Of a stretch of 64,000 bases of DNA, positions 17,759 to 26,836 are shown piece after piece (position 1 is the first letter of the stretch; every line of letters starts with the position of its first letter). Origin of the DNA: an uncultured Pontibacter sp. (GTDB lineage Bacteria > Bacteroidota > Bacteroidia > Cytophagales > Hymenobacteraceae); assembly GCF_947492645.1 (NCBI RefSeq), contig NZ_CANLMZ010000003.1, positions 310,001 through 374,000 on the forward strand. Reading direction: 5' to 3'. Below the pieces are notes generated by a model. The model searched no databases. It worked only from the letters and a program-made list of their open reading frames with translations, and had not been told where the DNA came from. The translations under genes were made by a program, and so were the position numbers.

Positions 17759-18319
17759 ATGAACATGCGATATTTAGCCTTTTTGATGATACTTATGCTG
17801 GCAGGAGCAACATTTGCCCAGTCTAAGTTAAAGAAAACACAGATCAGCAAAGAAATCTCTGTGATGCTGCCAAGTGATTTCAACCCTATGCCCGACGACG
17901 GTATAGCCCGCCGCTACCCTGCCACTACCAAGCCTCTTGCGGTGTATACCAGCCCCAACGGCCAGATAGACTTTAGTGTAACGCAGAAGCACACCCAGTT
18001 TAGATCAAAAGACCTGAACATGCTGCAGGAGTTCTATAAAGCCAACCTGCTGGAGAAATTCACAGACGTTGATTTTATACGTGAGGAGATCGTTGAAATT
18101 AAGGGCGAACAGTACATTGTGTTTGAATTTGTATCCAGAATGGCTGATGAGCGCGGTGTAACAAACCTGGCTCCTGTTCAGAAATACAGCATCATCCAGT
18201 ACACCATCAAAGGAAACCAGCTGATGATCTTTACCATGCATGCGCCTTTCATGCTTAAAAATGACTGGCAGCCAACCATGCGCGAAGTGATGGGATCTGT
18301 TAAACTAAACGTAAAGTAA
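17759..18319 (+). CDS. Secreted protein of unknown function (possible PsbP/DUF1795-like fold)
   Basis: 186 residues. A clear signal peptide ends at GATFAQ near residue 21, so it should be periplasmic or surface exposed. The mature part begins with ISKEISVMLPSDFNPMPDDG and alternates strands with amphipathic helices (YTSPNGQIDFSVTQ, EFVSRMADERG, YTIKGNQLMIFTMHAP). This pattern is reminiscent of the Mog1/PsbP-like DUF1795 fold, but I do not recognise the exact family. Single gene with its own terminator. Confidence 0.75.
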   Translation: MNMRYLAFLMILMLAGATFAQSKLKKTQISKEISVMLPSDFNPMPDDGIARRYPATTKPLAVYTSPNGQIDFSVTQKHTQFRSKDLNMLQEFYKANLLEKFTDVDFIREEIVEIKGEQYIVFEFVSRMADERGVTNLAPVQKYSIIQYTIKGNQLMIFTMHAPFMLKNDWQPTMREVMGSVKLNVK

Positions 18320-18336
18320 ACTAATCATACTTACAC

Positions 18337-18372
18337 AAAAGCCTCTCTTTTGCCAAAGGGAGGCTTTTTTAT
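18337..18372 (+). terminator. Terminator after the 17759 gene
   Basis: 14-bp stem with one G-U pair (18337-18350 with 18355-18368), loop TGCC, then a T-run to 18370. Confidence 0.88.
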
Positions 18373-18498
18373 TTGTGCTGATTTTACCAATTCGCCAGGC
18401 CGGTCAAAATCCTGCTGCAGGAACAGACCGCGACCTGCAGCGGCTCCTCCTAAAATAGTCGTAAATTTTATACTTTAGTTCTTAACCCAAGTATAGCT

Positions 18499-18527
18499 TT
18501 TGTAAATCAGCATAACTTATACCTTTG
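18499..18527 (+). promoter_or_regulatory. Promoter of tadA, possibly leaderless
   Basis: TTTG at 18499-18502, 17-base spacer, TACCTTTG at 18520-18527: a good -33/-7 pair. The ATG begins only five bases after the -7 box, so transcription would start at or next to the start codon. Confidence 0.6.
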
Positions 18528-18532
18528 CAAGT

Positions 18533-18988
18533 ATGGCAACAGACTTTTTATCGATACACAGCGACGAACACTACATGCAGCAGGCATACCTGCAGGCGCA
18601 GCAGGCTTTTGAAGAGGGCGAAATACCGATTGGGGCTGTGGTAGTGGCCAATAACCGCATTATAGCCAAGGCATACAACCAAACTGAGAAGCTAAACGAT
18701 GTAACTGCCCATGCCGAGATGCTGGCCCTTACCTCTGCCGCCGAATACCTGGGCAACAAATACCTGAATGATTGCACCCTGTATGTAACCGTAGAGCCTT
18801 GCGTGATGTGTGCCGGTGCCAGTTACTGGGCGCAGTTAAAACGTGTGGTTTTCGGAACATCTGAGCCCAAACGCGGTTATAGACGTGTAGGTAATTTGCT
18901 ACACCCTAAAACAGAGATGGTAAGCGGCATAATGGCATTAGAGTGTGCCGAGCTGATGTCGTCTTTCTTTGCAGGTAAAAGAAATTAA
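18533..18988 (+). CDS. tadA: tRNA-specific adenosine deaminase (TadA-type nucleoside deaminase)
   Basis: Zinc-dependent deaminase that converts A34 of tRNA-Arg to inosine. 151 residues. Catalytic motif HAE at 60-62 (zinc ligand H60, proton shuttle E62) and PCVMC at 89-93 with ligands C90 and C93. GYRRVGNLLHP follows, close to the TadA C-terminal pattern. The length fits TadA; related nucleoside deaminases cannot be wholly excluded. Single-gene unit with its own promoter. Confidence 0.92.
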   Translation: MATDFLSIHSDEHYMQQAYLQAQQAFEEGEIPIGAVVVANNRIIAKAYNQTEKLNDVTAHAEMLALTSAAEYLGNKYLNDCTLYVTVEPCVMCAGASYWAQLKRVVFGTSEPKRGYRRVGNLLHPKTEMVSGIMALECAELMSSFFAGKRN

Positions 18989-18997
18989 CTAACTTTG
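18968..18997 (+). promoter_or_regulatory. Promoter of sodB
   Basis: TTTG at 18968-18971, 18-base spacer, TAACTTTG at 18990-18997, overlapping the tadA stop region. Predicted start near 19004, leader about 60 nt. A small inverted repeat CGTACA/TGTACG (19007-19012, 19024-19029) sits at the predicted start and may be an operator or leader hairpin. Confidence 0.6.
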
Positions 18998-19065
18998 AAA
19001 CGAAGTCGTACACGTAAAAACTTTGTACGGCATCTAATTTTCCACACATAAATATATAAAAAACT

Positions 19066-19674
19066 ATGGCTTTCGAACTTCCGAAACTACCTTATGCTTA
19101 CGACGCTCTGGAGCCGCACATCGATGCGCGCACCATGGAAATCCACCATACAAAACACCACCAGGCTTACACCGATAACCTGAACAAGGCCATCGCTGGT
19201 ACCGACATGGAGAACATGAGCATCGAGGAGATCATGCGCAATGTTAAAGAAGACAACAAAGCTGTTCGCAACAACGGTGGCGGTTACTACAACCACAACC
19301 TGTTCTGGACGGTGCTTTCTCCGAACGGTGGCGGCCAGCCGTCAGGCGAGATAGCTGATGCGATCAACTCTGCCTTTGGTTCATTCGACCAGATGAAAGA
19401 AAAGTTTAACGCAGCTGCGGCTACACGTTTTGGTTCTGGCTGGGCATGGCTTTGCGTTAAAGACGGTAAGCTGGAGATCTGCTCTACTCCAAACCAGGAC
19501 AACACTTTGATGCCGTTTGCAGAAGGTTGCGGCGGTCAGCCAATTCTTGGCCTTGATGTATGGGAGCACGCTTATTACCTGAACTACCAGAACCGTCGCC
19601 CTGATTATATCAGCGCCTTCTGGAACGTAGTAAACTGGGAAGAAGTAACGCGCCGCTACAACGAAGCGAAGTAA
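19066..19674 (+). CDS. sodB: Superoxide dismutase, Fe/Mn type
   Basis: Cytoplasmic enzyme converting superoxide to hydrogen peroxide and oxygen. 202 residues, standard. Metal-site motifs are visible: HHTKHHQAY near 27-35 (first His ligand), NHNLFW with the second His, and [18 protein letters not shown] with the Asp and last His. The residues that separate Fe from Mn preference cannot be called confidently by eye. The stop codon overlaps AAGTATACTT, a palindromic form of the recurrent heptamer. Confidence 0.97.
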   Translation: MAFELPKLPYAYDALEPHIDARTMEIHHTKHHQAYTDNLNKAIAGTDMENMSIEEIMRNVKEDNKAVRNNGGGYYNHNLFWTVLSPNGGGQPSGEIADAINSAFGSFDQMKEKFNAAAATRFGSGWAWLCVKDGKLEICSTPNQDNTLMPFAEGCGGQPILGLDVWEHAYYLNYQNRRPDYISAFWNVVNWEEVTRRYNEAK

Positions 19675-19692
19675 GTATACTTTATACTCATC

Positions 19693-19726
19693 AAAAAAGC
19701 CCTGCCGGAAACGGCGGGGCTTTTTT
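19693..19726 (+). terminator. Terminator of sodB
   Basis: 15-bp stem with one G-U pair, GAAA tetraloop (19708-19711), ending in six Ts. The preceding A-run makes it bidirectional. Confidence 0.92.
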
Positions 19727-19783
19727 GGTTTTGAGTTATTACAGCAAAGTATAATTGCAAACTTCGGATACGCTAAGCTTCTC

Positions 19784-20950
19784 TTACTCATAAACTTCGT
19801 AGTGCACCTGTACACGCTTAACAGTTGTTGGCACCATGGCATGCACCTGCTTTTGGTTACCGTCTACTAAAAACTGATCTACAGGTATGGCTCGGCGACC
19901 CTCTGCCTCAAACTCAGCTTTGCTGTATACTTGAACGAGTACCTTTTTGCCTCTGTACTGTTGGGGTAAGGGTACTTTAGTAGCTCTTTTTGTCGGGTCT
20001 TCTGTTAGCCAACGTGGTCGGGGCCCTGCTGATGCCGCAAACGGGTGTACCACTTGTATATCCACAAAGTCTTTCTTAGATCCGATTGTTACTGGATTTA
20101 TGCCACCCGAAGTCAGAGCAACTGGTGAGTTACCTTTAACGCAGCTGCAAGTTGTAACCTGGTCTATCGTAAGGGCATCTACATTTGCATCCCTTAGGTA
20201 AGCACCTAATCTTTTATACTTATCCCGCTCCTTTTCCAGGATATGATCATAGCCCACATAACCTAACACTTTAGCCTCTGGGTTTGCTTTGATGGTAGCT
20301 AATAAGTTAACTGCCTGCAGAGAGTCGCGGTAATTAGAGCGTGCCATCGGGTCAGCTATTTCTTTTTCCTGGCTGCTCCTGATTTCATGCCCCACTACCT
20401 TGAATCCTTTGGCAAGGGCAGCTCTGATAAAGTTGGCAAACGCAGGCTCTTTGGTATAAAACCCCGATGAGGCCACAGGATATTTACGGCTGTTAATCGC
20501 TGTATCTTCTTCCGATAGCGCCTCCAGAGAAAGGACAGTATAACCGGCAGCATAAAGAGAGTCCAGGAGTGTAGCTGCAAAGGCCCGGTGCGCCGGCACA
20601 TGATGCGCCTCGTTAATTAGAACTACAGAAGTGTTCCTGGCTTTAGGCATGATCACAGCAAACGGATCAGCCATCTGTGCATTCTCTGCCAAGCCCTTAT
20701 CAAGTAAAAAGTTATTTTTTGTGCTATCTGTTGCGCCTACAAAAGACTGATAGGTAGCAAGCGCCTGCTCGTATGCACCTTTATCAAATGATGCCTCGTT
20801 AGCTTTCAAATACTTTAATGGAGCCACATAGTTCAGGTTTCCTTTGGCATCAGTAAGGCGCTCATAGGCTCCTCTGAACGGCGATTGCTGTGCTATTCCA
20901 ACTGTAGGCAAGGCTACGAGGCATATGAGTAACATCACGTATGTTTTCAT
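19784..20950 (-). CDS. Secreted ChaN/erythromycin-esterase-like protein
   Basis: 388 residues from the ATG at 20948-20950; a second ATG five codons upstream is also possible. A signal peptide ends near GIAQQ. A region around residue 110 reads VLINEAHHVPAHRAF, followed by GYTVLSLEAL and a GHE segment. This E-H-H/H pattern is shared by the EreA/ChaN/Tiki superfamily (esterases, heme-binding or protease-like). A later VLGYVGYDHILEK supports that group. The C-terminal 100 residues look like a beta-domain of unknown role. The substrate cannot be predicted and nothing indicates antibiotic resistance. Confidence 0.7.
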   Translation of the reverse strand: MKTYVMLLICLVALPTVGIAQQSPFRGAYERLTDAKGNLNYVAPLKYLKANEASFDKGAYEQALATYQSFVGATDSTKNNFLLDKGLAENAQMADPFAVIMPKARNTSVVLINEAHHVPAHRAFAATLLDSLYAAGYTVLSLEALSEEDTAINSRKYPVASSGFYTKEPAFANFIRAALAKGFKVVGHEIRSSQEKEIADPMARSNYRDSLQAVNLLATIKANPEAKVLGYVGYDHILEKERDKYKRLGAYLRDANVDALTIDQVTTCSCVKGNSPVALTSGGINPVTIGSKKDFVDIQVVHPFAASAGPRPRWLTEDPTKRATKVPLPQQYRGKKVLVQVYSKAEFEAEGRRAIPVDQFLVDGNQKQVHAMVPTTVKRVQVHYEVYE

Positions 20951-21085
20951 CCTGAAGTAGTTCATTATCTATATAGTTTGATGAATATAAGGAATTCAGA
21001 TATCTTTTCTGAAAATAACCCTCAAGTTCTTCAGCGTTTTAGAATACCCGCAGCACCTGCATACTCATTGCCTGACCAATACCCA

Positions 21086-21140
21086 ATAAAGTATAAATCC
21101 CTGCCGTAGCACGCAGCCACAGCAGGGATTTATACTTTAT
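21086..21140 (-). terminator. Terminator of dsbD built from the TATACTT motif
   Basis: 19-bp perfect stem (21086-21104 with 21122-21140), 17-base loop. Both arms contain the recurrent heptamer (AAGTATA in one, TATACTT in the other), and another copy follows directly. Confidence 0.8.
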
Positions 21141-21154
21141 ACTTTACCTGTAGC

Positions 21155-23371
21155 TTACTGCTGCGCTACCTGCTTTTTTGCCTTGTAAGCAGCCACACCA
21201 GCATCCAAAAACTGCACGAAGTTATTTACATTTAAATCGTAAGCGGTTGGCTTCACCAGTACGTTTTCGTTTTCATCCATCAGCACATAGTATGGCTGTG
21301 CATTTACGTTAAATTTGGTTATCTGGTAATCAGCGTACTTTTTACCGATAGTCGCTTTCTCTTTTCCGTCGTAGTCGCTTATGTACTTCTCCGACGCTGC
21401 CAGTTCTGTTTTATCGTCCACGTACAAAGCCAGGATAACATAATCTTCGCGCAGGCGCTGCAACACAGCAGGATCAGACCATACATTGGCTTCCATTTCG
21501 CGGCAGTTCACGCAGCCGTGGCCGGTAAAATCGATAAAGATCGGCTTGCCTTGCGCAGCGGCGCATTTTTTTGCCTGCTCCAGGTCAAAGTAGCCTTGCA
21601 AGCCGTGTGGCAGGTGCAGAAAGTCGGCATACTTTGGTGTATCACAAAGCTGGTTTGTTGTACTTGCTACAGCTGTACCTCCTCCACTTTGCCGGATAAT
21701 TTTATTGATGTCGAAATCCTGTGTTGTTTGAGGTGGCAGATAACCTGAAAGTGCTTTTAGCGGTGCACCAAACATGCCTGGGATTAAATAGACTACAAAT
21801 GCAAACGTTGCTACTGCAAAAAACAAGCGCGGCACGCTTAGGTAAGGCAGATCAGAATCGTGAGAGAATTTTAGCTTGCCTAGCAGGTAAAAACCCATTA
21901 AGGTAAAAATCACAATCCATAAGGCTAAGTATACTTCGCGGTCTAAAATTCCCCAATGGTATACCTGGTCGGCTACGCTCAGGAATTTTAACGCCAGGGC
22001 CAGCTCTATAAAACCCAACACCACCTTAACCGAATTTAACCAGCCACCAGACTTTGGCAGGCTGCTAAGCCACGACGGGAAAATAGCGAATAAGGTAAAG
22101 GGCAAGGCAAAAGCCAACGAAAAGCCAAACATGCCTACTACAGGGCGTAGGGTTTCGCCTCCGGCAGAGGCTACCAGTATACTTCCCACAATAGGGCCAG
22201 TACACGAAAACGAAACCAACACCAGGGTAAGCGACATAAAGAACACGCCTAAAAGGCCGCCCCTATCTGCCTGAGCATCTACTTTGGTTAAAAAAGAGCT
22301 TGGTAAGGTTATCTCAAACAAGCCAAAGAAGGACATGGCAAAAATGATGAACACGGCGAAGAACACCAGGTTCGGAAACCAATGCGTGCTGATAAAGTTA
22401 GCGCCATCTGCCCCAAATAATTTGGCCACTACCGTACCTACCAAAGTATAAATGGCTATGATAGACAAGCCGTAAATCAATGCCTTAAATACTGCCTGCC
22501 CTCTGTTCTGGCTATTGCCTGTAAAAAAGCTTACCGTCATGGGTATCATCGGGAACACGCACGGCGTTAACAAGGCACCCAGACCAAACACAAAAGCAAT
22601 CAGCATAAACGACAAAAGCCCCTCGGCCTCGTCGCCGGGAGCTGGCTCTGAGAGTGCGGCAGGTATACTTTCAGGAGCGGCAGCATCGGCAACAGCAGCA
22701 GCCGTAGTGTCTACAGCGGTTCCTTCACTTGCGGCATTGTCTGCAGGGGCTGTAGTTACCTCATCTGTACCAAAAACAGCAGGAGTGGTTGGGTTCTGCG
22801 GCTCATTTTTGAGTTCAGGCTTTGCTGTTTCCTCAGTAGTATTCTCTTTGCCGGCTGGTGCTGGTGCTGCCACACCGCTTATACTTATTTGTTTATTTGT
22901 GAAGGTAAAATCGTCATCAAAAGGGATGCAACGGCCATCCACATCTGTGCAAACCTGGTATTCGTATGTGCCTTTTACCTGCAAATCCGGCTTTAGCACG
23001 CGTATCTTTTGTTTGAATTGGGCTGTGCCTACAAAATAAGTATACTCTCCTTCCCACAGGTCGTCGTACTTTTTCTTTGGCTTTACCGGTACAATTTTGC
23101 CTACCAGCTCATAAGACGGGTGCTTCTGAAATTTAAACTCTGTAACCATAGGTCCCAGGTCCGGGTCAAAGTCAGAAGAATACAGGTACCAGTCTTTATC
23201 TATGCGTACATTAAATATAAGCTCTACCTCCTCGCCTACTGCGGCCTGCTTTTTAGACACATCGTAGCTCCAGGTGGCGGGTTTTAATACCTGCGCCTGC
23301 GCAAAGGCAACTGCCAGTATTAAAAACAACCATGTTGCTATAAGTTGCTTTACAACGTTCTTTTTATTCAT
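21155..23371 (-). CDS. dsbD: Protein-disulfide reductase DsbD
   Basis: Inner-membrane protein that carries electrons from cytosolic thioredoxin to periplasmic thiol proteins. 738 residues. Signal peptide (about 1-26), N-terminal DsbD-alpha-like domain (27-170), a Pro/Thr/Ala-rich linker (170-245), eight-helix core with the redox cysteines in LTPCVFPMIP and FSCTGPIVGS, and a C-terminal thioredoxin domain with C620-V-N-C623. All expected redox cysteines are present. It supports cytochrome c maturation and disulfide isomerisation. Single gene, ended by a strong terminator. Confidence 0.96.
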   Translation of the reverse strand: MNKKNVVKQLIATWLFLILAVAFAQAQVLKPATWSYDVSKKQAAVGEEVELIFNVRIDKDWYLYSSDFDPDLGPMVTEFKFQKHPSYELVGKIVPVKPKKKYDDLWEGEYTYFVGTAQFKQKIRVLKPDLQVKGTYEYQVCTDVDGRCIPFDDDFTFTNKQISISGVAAPAPAGKENTTEETAKPELKNEPQNPTTPAVFGTDEVTTAPADNAASEGTAVDTTAAAVADAAAPESIPAALSEPAPGDEAEGLLSFMLIAFVFGLGALLTPCVFPMIPMTVSFFTGNSQNRGQAVFKALIYGLSIIAIYTLVGTVVAKLFGADGANFISTHWFPNLVFFAVFIIFAMSFFGLFEITLPSSFLTKVDAQADRGGLLGVFFMSLTLVLVSFSCTGPIVGSILVASAGGETLRPVVGMFGFSLAFALPFTLFAIFPSWLSSLPKSGGWLNSVKVVLGFIELALALKFLSVADQVYHWGILDREVYLALWIVIFTLMGFYLLGKLKFSHDSDLPYLSVPRLFFAVATFAFVVYLIPGMFGAPLKALSGYLPPQTTQDFDINKIIRQSGGGTAVASTTNQLCDTPKYADFLHLPHGLQGYFDLEQAKKCAAAQGKPIFIDFTGHGCVNCREMEANVWSDPAVLQRLREDYVILALYVDDKTELAASEKYISDYDGKEKATIGKKYADYQITKFNVNAQPYYVLMDENENVLVKPTAYDLNVNNFVQFLDAGVAAYKAKKQVAQQ

Positions 23372-23914
23372 GGGTGATACTAAAAATAAAGATTAGTGCC
23401 AGTTTTATACTATATGCCTGCACTTGTTTCTGTTTCACAGTTTATACTACAAAAGTATACAATTTTAACCGGACAAGACTTATGCAAGCCGGCTTTCAGA
23501 TAAACAACACGTATGGCTGCCTTAACGCTCCTTAAACTGCTCTAAAAACCTTGCCTGCCTATACGCTCCGCCTAAGTTCCAAATTTGGCTTATGCAAGCA
23601 GTAAACTTTATAATAAAATCAACAATGCAATTTTGTACAATAAACAAAGCTCTCTATGCAGCACCAGGGCTAATTTTATACTTTATAATCAATATATAAA
23701 TACAAAAAAGCATAAATTTTATAAATAATTACATATAAATACAACCATACTCCTATATATACCGTATTAAATACTATAATAAATCAAAATATTTCCATTT
23801 ACCAGCAAAAGTACGCTATATACTCTTGGAATTGTAACTTTTACGGATAAGAGAGCACTAATAAGAATTAGCACGGAATTAAAGGGGCTACAATTATGTA
23901 TAACAGTAATAAGA
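23372..23914. other. Gene-free AT-rich stretch upstream of dsbD
   Basis: 543 bases with no convincing gene. It holds CTTATGCAAGC twice, in the regions 23478-23490 and 23588-23600. From about 23650 to 23790 it is very AT-rich. Several AAGTATA/TATACTT copies occur. No clear promoter pair for either flanking gene could be picked. Confidence 0.6.
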
Positions 23915-24250
23915 ATGAATGTAATTATACCACCAACTATGGAAAGTAATGCCAATCTGCAGCAAGAGCTGTTGTTACGTACAGTATGTGGGAGAGAGTA
24001 CAGCAATGTATTTAAAGCCATCAAACTTGTGCGCGATGAAAAGCATAACTTCCATGTCGTTTACAGAACGTATTCTGATGAATACATTTATTCTTGCTGT
24101 AACCCCTTCCAGGATACTTACGCAGCCGATACTTACAAATTGATTTCTGAGACAGAGGCAAAGCAGATTTTTATGCCCCGCCTCTCTCAGAGCAACGCTC
24201 GTGAGTTATTTAATACCGCAGAAGCGTCCTCAAAACAGATAGTCCTCTGA
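23915..24250 (+). CDS. Small hypothetical protein
   Basis: 111 residues from the ATG at 23915, or 103 from the ATG at 23939. No signal peptide, membrane segment or known motif. The composition is ordinary for a soluble protein, with a central DEKHNFHVVYRTYSDEYIYSCC segment. It is followed by a strong terminator and preceded by a long AT-rich region, so it is probably expressed alone. I do not recognise a family; some Bacteroidota carry short orphan genes like this. Confidence 0.6.
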   Translation: MNVIIPPTMESNANLQQELLLRTVCGREYSNVFKAIKLVRDEKHNFHVVYRTYSDEYIYSCCNPFQDTYAADTYKLISETEAKQIFMPRLSQSNARELFNTAEASSKQIVL

Positions 24251-24268
24251 ACTGCTGTTAAGTATCCC

Positions 24269-24304
24269 AAAACAAAAAGGTGCCTTCGGGCACCTTTTTG
24301 TTTT
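24269..24304 (+). terminator. Terminator with UUCG tetraloop
   Basis: 16-bp perfect stem (24269-24284 with 24289-24304) capped by TTCG, with T-rich right arm. Ends the small hypothetical gene. Confidence 0.93.
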
Positions 24305-24461
24305 ATACTCAATAGAAAAAAATCTATATTACAACTGGTGGGGCAGTTTACTTAAGTATAAAGTTTAGCAAATACTGCGCTTTCGCACCTACCCTTGTAG
24401 CACAAGCACGTATTTTAATTAATTTTACGGCTTGCTACTTCTATAAGCTGAGCACATAACT

Positions 24462-25778
24462 ATGATATTAGACATCCTGTTAACCATTTTCCTGGTTTTA
24501 CTGAACGGTTTCTTCGTAGCCGCCGAATTCGCGATCGTGAAAGTGAGGTCTTCGCAGATTGAGCTACGGGCGCAGGCAGGAAACAATATGGCTAAGATGG
24601 CCCACCGCATGATTACCCACCTCGACGCCTACCTTTCGGCTACGCAGCTTGGTATTACTCTTGCCTCGCTTGGCCTGGGTTGGATAGGCGAAAGCGTCGT
24701 TTCCAGAATGGTAATTAACGTAATGGAGTTCTTCGGCTTTAGCGGCGGCGAAGCATTGGCTCATACTATAGCGCTTCCGGTTTCGTTTGCCATCATCACA
24801 GTATTGCACATTGTGTTTGGCGAGTTAGCCCCAAAATCGCTGGCCATACAACGCTCCGAGGCCACATCGCTGGCAGTTGCTTACCCGCTTCGCTTCTTTT
24901 ATGTAGTTTTCAGCCCTTTCATATGGCTGCTTAACGGCCTGGCAAACCTGGTATTGCGTGCTATGGGCATACAGCCTGTGCACGGCGCCGAAGTGCACAC
25001 AGCAGAAGAGCTAAGGCTGCTTTTCGAGCAAAGTGCCGAAGGGGGCGCTATACACAACAGCCATCATGAGCTAATCGAAAATGTGTTCCTCTTTAACGAG
25101 CGCATGGTAAAGCAAATACTGGTGCCCCGCACTAAAATGGTGGCCATAGATATCAACATTTCTGAAGATGAGTTGATGGATGTGATCTTTAACGAGGGTT
25201 ACTCTCGCCTGCCTGTTTACAGCGGCAACATTGACAATATTGTAGGTATACTATATGTAAAAGATATACTGAGCATCATTCGCCAGGGCAAAGGCATTAA
25301 CATAGAACAACTGATGCGCCCTGCTTATTTCGTACCCGAAACCAAGAAAATCAACCTGCTCTTAAAACAGTTCCAGCGCCGCCACATGCACATGGCAATT
25401 GCCACCGATGAGTTTGGCGGTGTATCGGGCATCGTGACCATTGAGGATATTATCGAGGAACTGGTTGGCGAGATACAGGATGAGTATGATGAAGAGGCTC
25501 CTATAGTTGAGCGCATCAATGATTTTGAGTACAAGGTAAACGGCTCTGCGGCCATAACCGATGCAAACGACTACCTGCCTTACCCATTGCCTGAGGGTGA
25601 AGATTATGAAACTGTAGGCGGCCTGATGAACTTTATTTACGGGCACATACCAGAAAACCTGAACGACGTAACCAGCTTTAACGAGTATGATGTACGCGTT
25701 TTAGAGAAATCGGAGCGCCGTGTGGAGTGGGTGCTGCTGGCTGTGAAAGAGGAGTTCCGCGAGCAGATCAGTTCCTGA
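24462..25778 (+). CDS. CNNM/CorC-HlyC family transporter-associated protein
   Basis: 438 residues. DUF21/CNNM membrane domain (about 1-190; helices near 1-25, 60-80, 105-125, 145-165), then a CBS pair (205-335, with VPRTKMVAIDINISEDELMD and GILYVKDILS), and a C-terminal CorC_HlyC domain (350-430). Family members are implicated in Mg2+/Co2+ efflux or membrane-ion homeostasis; the old label hemolysin is misleading. The next gene starts two bases after the stop and is probably translationally coupled. Confidence 0.93.
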   Translation: MILDILLTIFLVLLNGFFVAAEFAIVKVRSSQIELRAQAGNNMAKMAHRMITHLDAYLSATQLGITLASLGLGWIGESVVSRMVINVMEFFGFSGGEALAHTIALPVSFAIITVLHIVFGELAPKSLAIQRSEATSLAVAYPLRFFYVVFSPFIWLLNGLANLVLRAMGIQPVHGAEVHTAEELRLLFEQSAEGGAIHNSHHELIENVFLFNERMVKQILVPRTKMVAIDINISEDELMDVIFNEGYSRLPVYSGNIDNIVGILYVKDILSIIRQGKGINIEQLMRPAYFVPETKKINLLLKQFQRRHMHMAIATDEFGGVSGIVTIEDIIEELVGEIQDEYDEEAPIVERINDFEYKVNGSAAITDANDYLPYPLPEGEDYETVGGLMNFIYGHIPENLNDVTSFNEYDVRVLEKSERRVEWVLLAVKEEFREQISS

Positions 25779-25780
25779 TA

Positions 25781-26236
25781 ATGAAGCGCCACCAAAGCCT
25801 GATACCGATTTCGCGGCAGCACCACAGCGGCCTGCTAACGGCAAGGCTGTTGCAACATGGCGCACCTCCTTATAAGGGCATGCCTGCTACCCCAGAAGCA
25901 AAACGAGACTATACGTTGGGTTTTCTGCAGGAGCACTTGCTGCCGCACTTTAAGCTGGAAGAAGAAACAGTATTTACACTTGCCCCGGGCATATCAGAAG
26001 ATCTTGCGCAGCAAACCCGGCAACTGCAGGAGCAGCACCGGCAACTTGAAAAGCTGATAATTGCCTTACCCCATGCTACCAGCCTGGATTTACCTGAAAA
26101 GCTACACCAAATTGGAGAGCTGCTGGAGCAGCACATTCGCCTAGAGGAACGCGTGTTTTTTGAGCAGTTGCAGCAGGATCTATCCGACGAACAATTGCAG
26201 GTGCTGCAACAGATGGTGCTGCAGCATTTAGGTTAA
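25781..26236 (+). CDS. Hemerythrin-like domain protein
   Basis: 151 residues from the ATG at 25781, only two bases after the preceding stop. The longer frame overlapping that gene is not needed. A four-helix bundle with His/Glu ligands is suggested by RQHHSGLL (H13/H14), HLLPHFKLEEETVF (H52, H56, E60/E61), LQEQHRQLEKLI and LLEQHIRLEERVFFEQL. Hemerythrin domains bind a di-iron centre and sense or store O2, NO or iron. Coupling with a CorC-type protein hints at metal homeostasis, which is only an inference. Confidence 0.88.
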   Translation: MKRHQSLIPISRQHHSGLLTARLLQHGAPPYKGMPATPEAKRDYTLGFLQEHLLPHFKLEEETVFTLAPGISEDLAQQTRQLQEQHRQLEKLIIALPHATSLDLPEKLHQIGELLEQHIRLEERVFFEQLQQDLSDEQLQVLQQMVLQHLG

Positions 26237-26251
26237 AAAGCCGTTGTGCTT

Positions 26252-26770
26252 CTATACCTGCCCCGTAAACCAGCCGCTGTACATCACATAGTTATTGGCT
26301 ACATTTTCCAGGCCTGCTATCTGTTCCTGGCTTAGCTGCTTTACTTTTTTGGCCGGTATACCCGCGTAGATCCACCCCGATTCGCAAACGGTATTCTCCA
26401 GCACAATGGCGCCTGCGGCTACAATACAATTTTTCTGCACCAGCGCATTGTCCATTACAATAGAGCCCATGCCTATCAGCACATTATCCTCTACGGTACA
26501 GCCATGCACAATGGCATTGTGCCCGACAGATACATTGCTGCCAATGGTGGTAGCGGTTTTCTCGTAAGTGCAATGTATCACAGCGCCATCCTGGATATTG
26601 GTTTTATCGCCTATCCGGATGCTGTTCACATCGCCACGTATAACGGCGTTAAACCACACAGAGCAATGGCTGCCCATAATCACATCGCCTACAATGGTGG
26701 CGTTTGGCGCTATAAAGCACTCATCTCCCATCTGCGGCTTTATTCCCTTTACCGGAAGTATAACTGGCAT
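26252..26770 (-). CDS. Gamma-carbonic-anhydrase-like hexapeptide protein
   Basis: 172 residues of left-handed beta-helix repeats. The zinc-binding histidines of the gamma-CA family are in place: H66 (AVIHCTY), H84 and H89 (GHNAIVHGC). YrdA/PaaY-like members of this family sometimes lack detectable carbonic anhydrase activity, so the role is uncertain. It lies downstream of the radical SAM gene on the same strand (66-base gap) and ends 15 bases from the convergent hemerythrin gene. Confidence 0.93.
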   Translation of the reverse strand: MPVILPVKGIKPQMGDECFIAPNATIVGDVIMGSHCSVWFNAVIRGDVNSIRIGDKTNIQDGAVIHCTYEKTATTIGSNVSVGHNAIVHGCTVEDNVLIGMGSIVMDNALVQKNCIVAAGAIVLENTVCESGWIYAGIPAKKVKQLSQEQIAGLENVANNYVMYSGWFTGQV

Positions 26771-26836
26771 ACTTTTAAATTATGTAGTAAGAATTATGAA
26801 TGAGGCAAAGTTACACCTTATCCTGTATATCCTGAT

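Noticed and set aside
19381..19842. Minus-strand frame overlapping sodB and the next gene end
   Set aside because: Spans a terminator and the ends of two real genes; no coding pattern.
19784..20950. Possible erythromycin-resistance gene
   Set aside because: Similarity is only to the broad EreA/ChaN superfamily; a secreted protein with no resistance context cannot be called a resistance gene.
23767..24024. Minus-strand frame in the AT-rich gap
   Set aside because: Overlaps the better-supported plus-strand gene at 23915, with AT-driven composition.
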